From: Myxococcales bacterium
GTDB taxonomy: Bacteria > Myxococcota > Bradymonadia > UBA7976 > UBA1532
NCBI GenBank assembly: GCA_020430675.1
Contig: JAGQJJ010000265.1
Coordinates: 1-6,147, forward strand
Direction of reading: 5' to 3'
DNA: 6,147 bases
The notes under the pieces are model-generated. The model did not search any database, was not told where the DNA came from, and saw only the letters and a program-made list of their open reading frames with translations. The position numbers and the translations under genes were made by a program. Position 1 is the first letter of the stretch; each line of letters opens with the position of its first letter. This document shows, one piece after another, positions 5,933 through 6,147 of this stretch.

Positions 5933-6147
5933 ATGGCCAAGCGCATCCAACGCCTTTTCAACCATACGCCCCCGCCGATGGGCGATCCGCTCGCCGCCAA
6001 CCTTTTCGTCGACCGCGAGCGGGAGTTGCAGAAAGGCGTCAACTTCCTGTTGGCCGGCGGCGACTTCGCCCCGCTGATCTACGCGATTCACGGCGACTCC
6101 CGCAGCGGCAAGTCCCATCTCGCCCGGCGCGTGCTCGACGAGGTCGG
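5933..6147 (+). CDS. P-loop ATPase (AAA+/STAND-like), 3' partial
   Basis: The frame starts at ATG 5933 and is still open at the right edge, giving 71 complete codons. Residues 24-33 (LFVDRERELQ) match the F-V-x-R-E-x-E-L signature that precedes the nucleotide-binding core in AAA_16/Orc1-Cdc6-like and STAND NTPases. Residues 54-61 (GDSRSGKS) form a Walker A P-loop, preceded by a beta-strand (LIYAIH, 48-53) and followed by a helix (HLARRVLDEV). The N-terminus is short and basic with a TPPP turn (12-15), and no signal peptide is seen, so the product is cytoplasmic. Walker B, sensor motifs and any C-terminal effector or repeat domain lie beyond the window, so the specific role (regulator, defence, replication-like loader) cannot be told. 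It lies 86 bases after gshA on the same strand with a hairpin between, so co-transcription is uncertain. An alternative start at 5900 would add eleven residues. Confidence 0.85.
   Translation, partial: MAKRIQRLFNHTPPPMGDPLAANLFVDRERELQKGVNFLLAGGDFAPLIYAIHGDSRSGKSHLARRVLDEV

Overview
The window is very GC-rich, with dense genes whose third codon positions are strongly G/C. It carries a lipoprotein signal, Sec signal peptides, a large Cys-paired beta-sandwich surface protein and a plant-type (class III) glutamate-cysteine ligase. Together these suggest a Gram-negative, high-GC bacterium of the Myxococcota/deltaproteobacterial kind. This assignment is an inference from style and gene families; no marker gene in the window proves it.

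Layout. (1) The start of the window to 3092 on the + strand is the 3' part of a very large extracellular protein, whose frame is open at the left edge. It is built from alternating domains that resemble the P/Homo B domain of subtilisin-like proprotein convertases and putative Ig (He_PIG-like) domains, with no enzymatic domain visible. (2) Thirteen bases later, a short lipoprotein gene of unknown function (3106-3633, +) follows with its own Shine-Dalgarno; the two look like one transcription unit. (3) A short gap (3634-3684) with strong GC-rich inverted repeats separates it from a convergent gene for a small secreted protein (3685-4080, -). (4) A 434-base region (4081-4514) without a convincing gene holds the divergent starts of that secreted protein and of gshA, and contains two perfect palindromes. 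(5) gshA (4515-5846, +), glutamate-cysteine ligase, catalyses the first step of glutathione synthesis. (6) After a small hairpin, a P-loop ATPase gene begins at 5933 (+) and runs off the right edge.

How the genes relate. The left half is a cell-envelope/secreted module: a big multi-domain surface protein plus a lipoprotein, probably displayed together, and perhaps the small secreted protein. The right half is cytoplasmic: thiol metabolism and an AAA+/STAND-like ATPase of unknown partner. Nothing in the sequence ties the two halves functionally. No RNA genes, CRISPR arrays, insertion sequences or attachment sites were seen. The most unusual element is the surface protein, where a G-x-W motif recurs at spacings of 197, 200, 208 and 297 residues, revealing a tandem array of P-like/Ig-like units.
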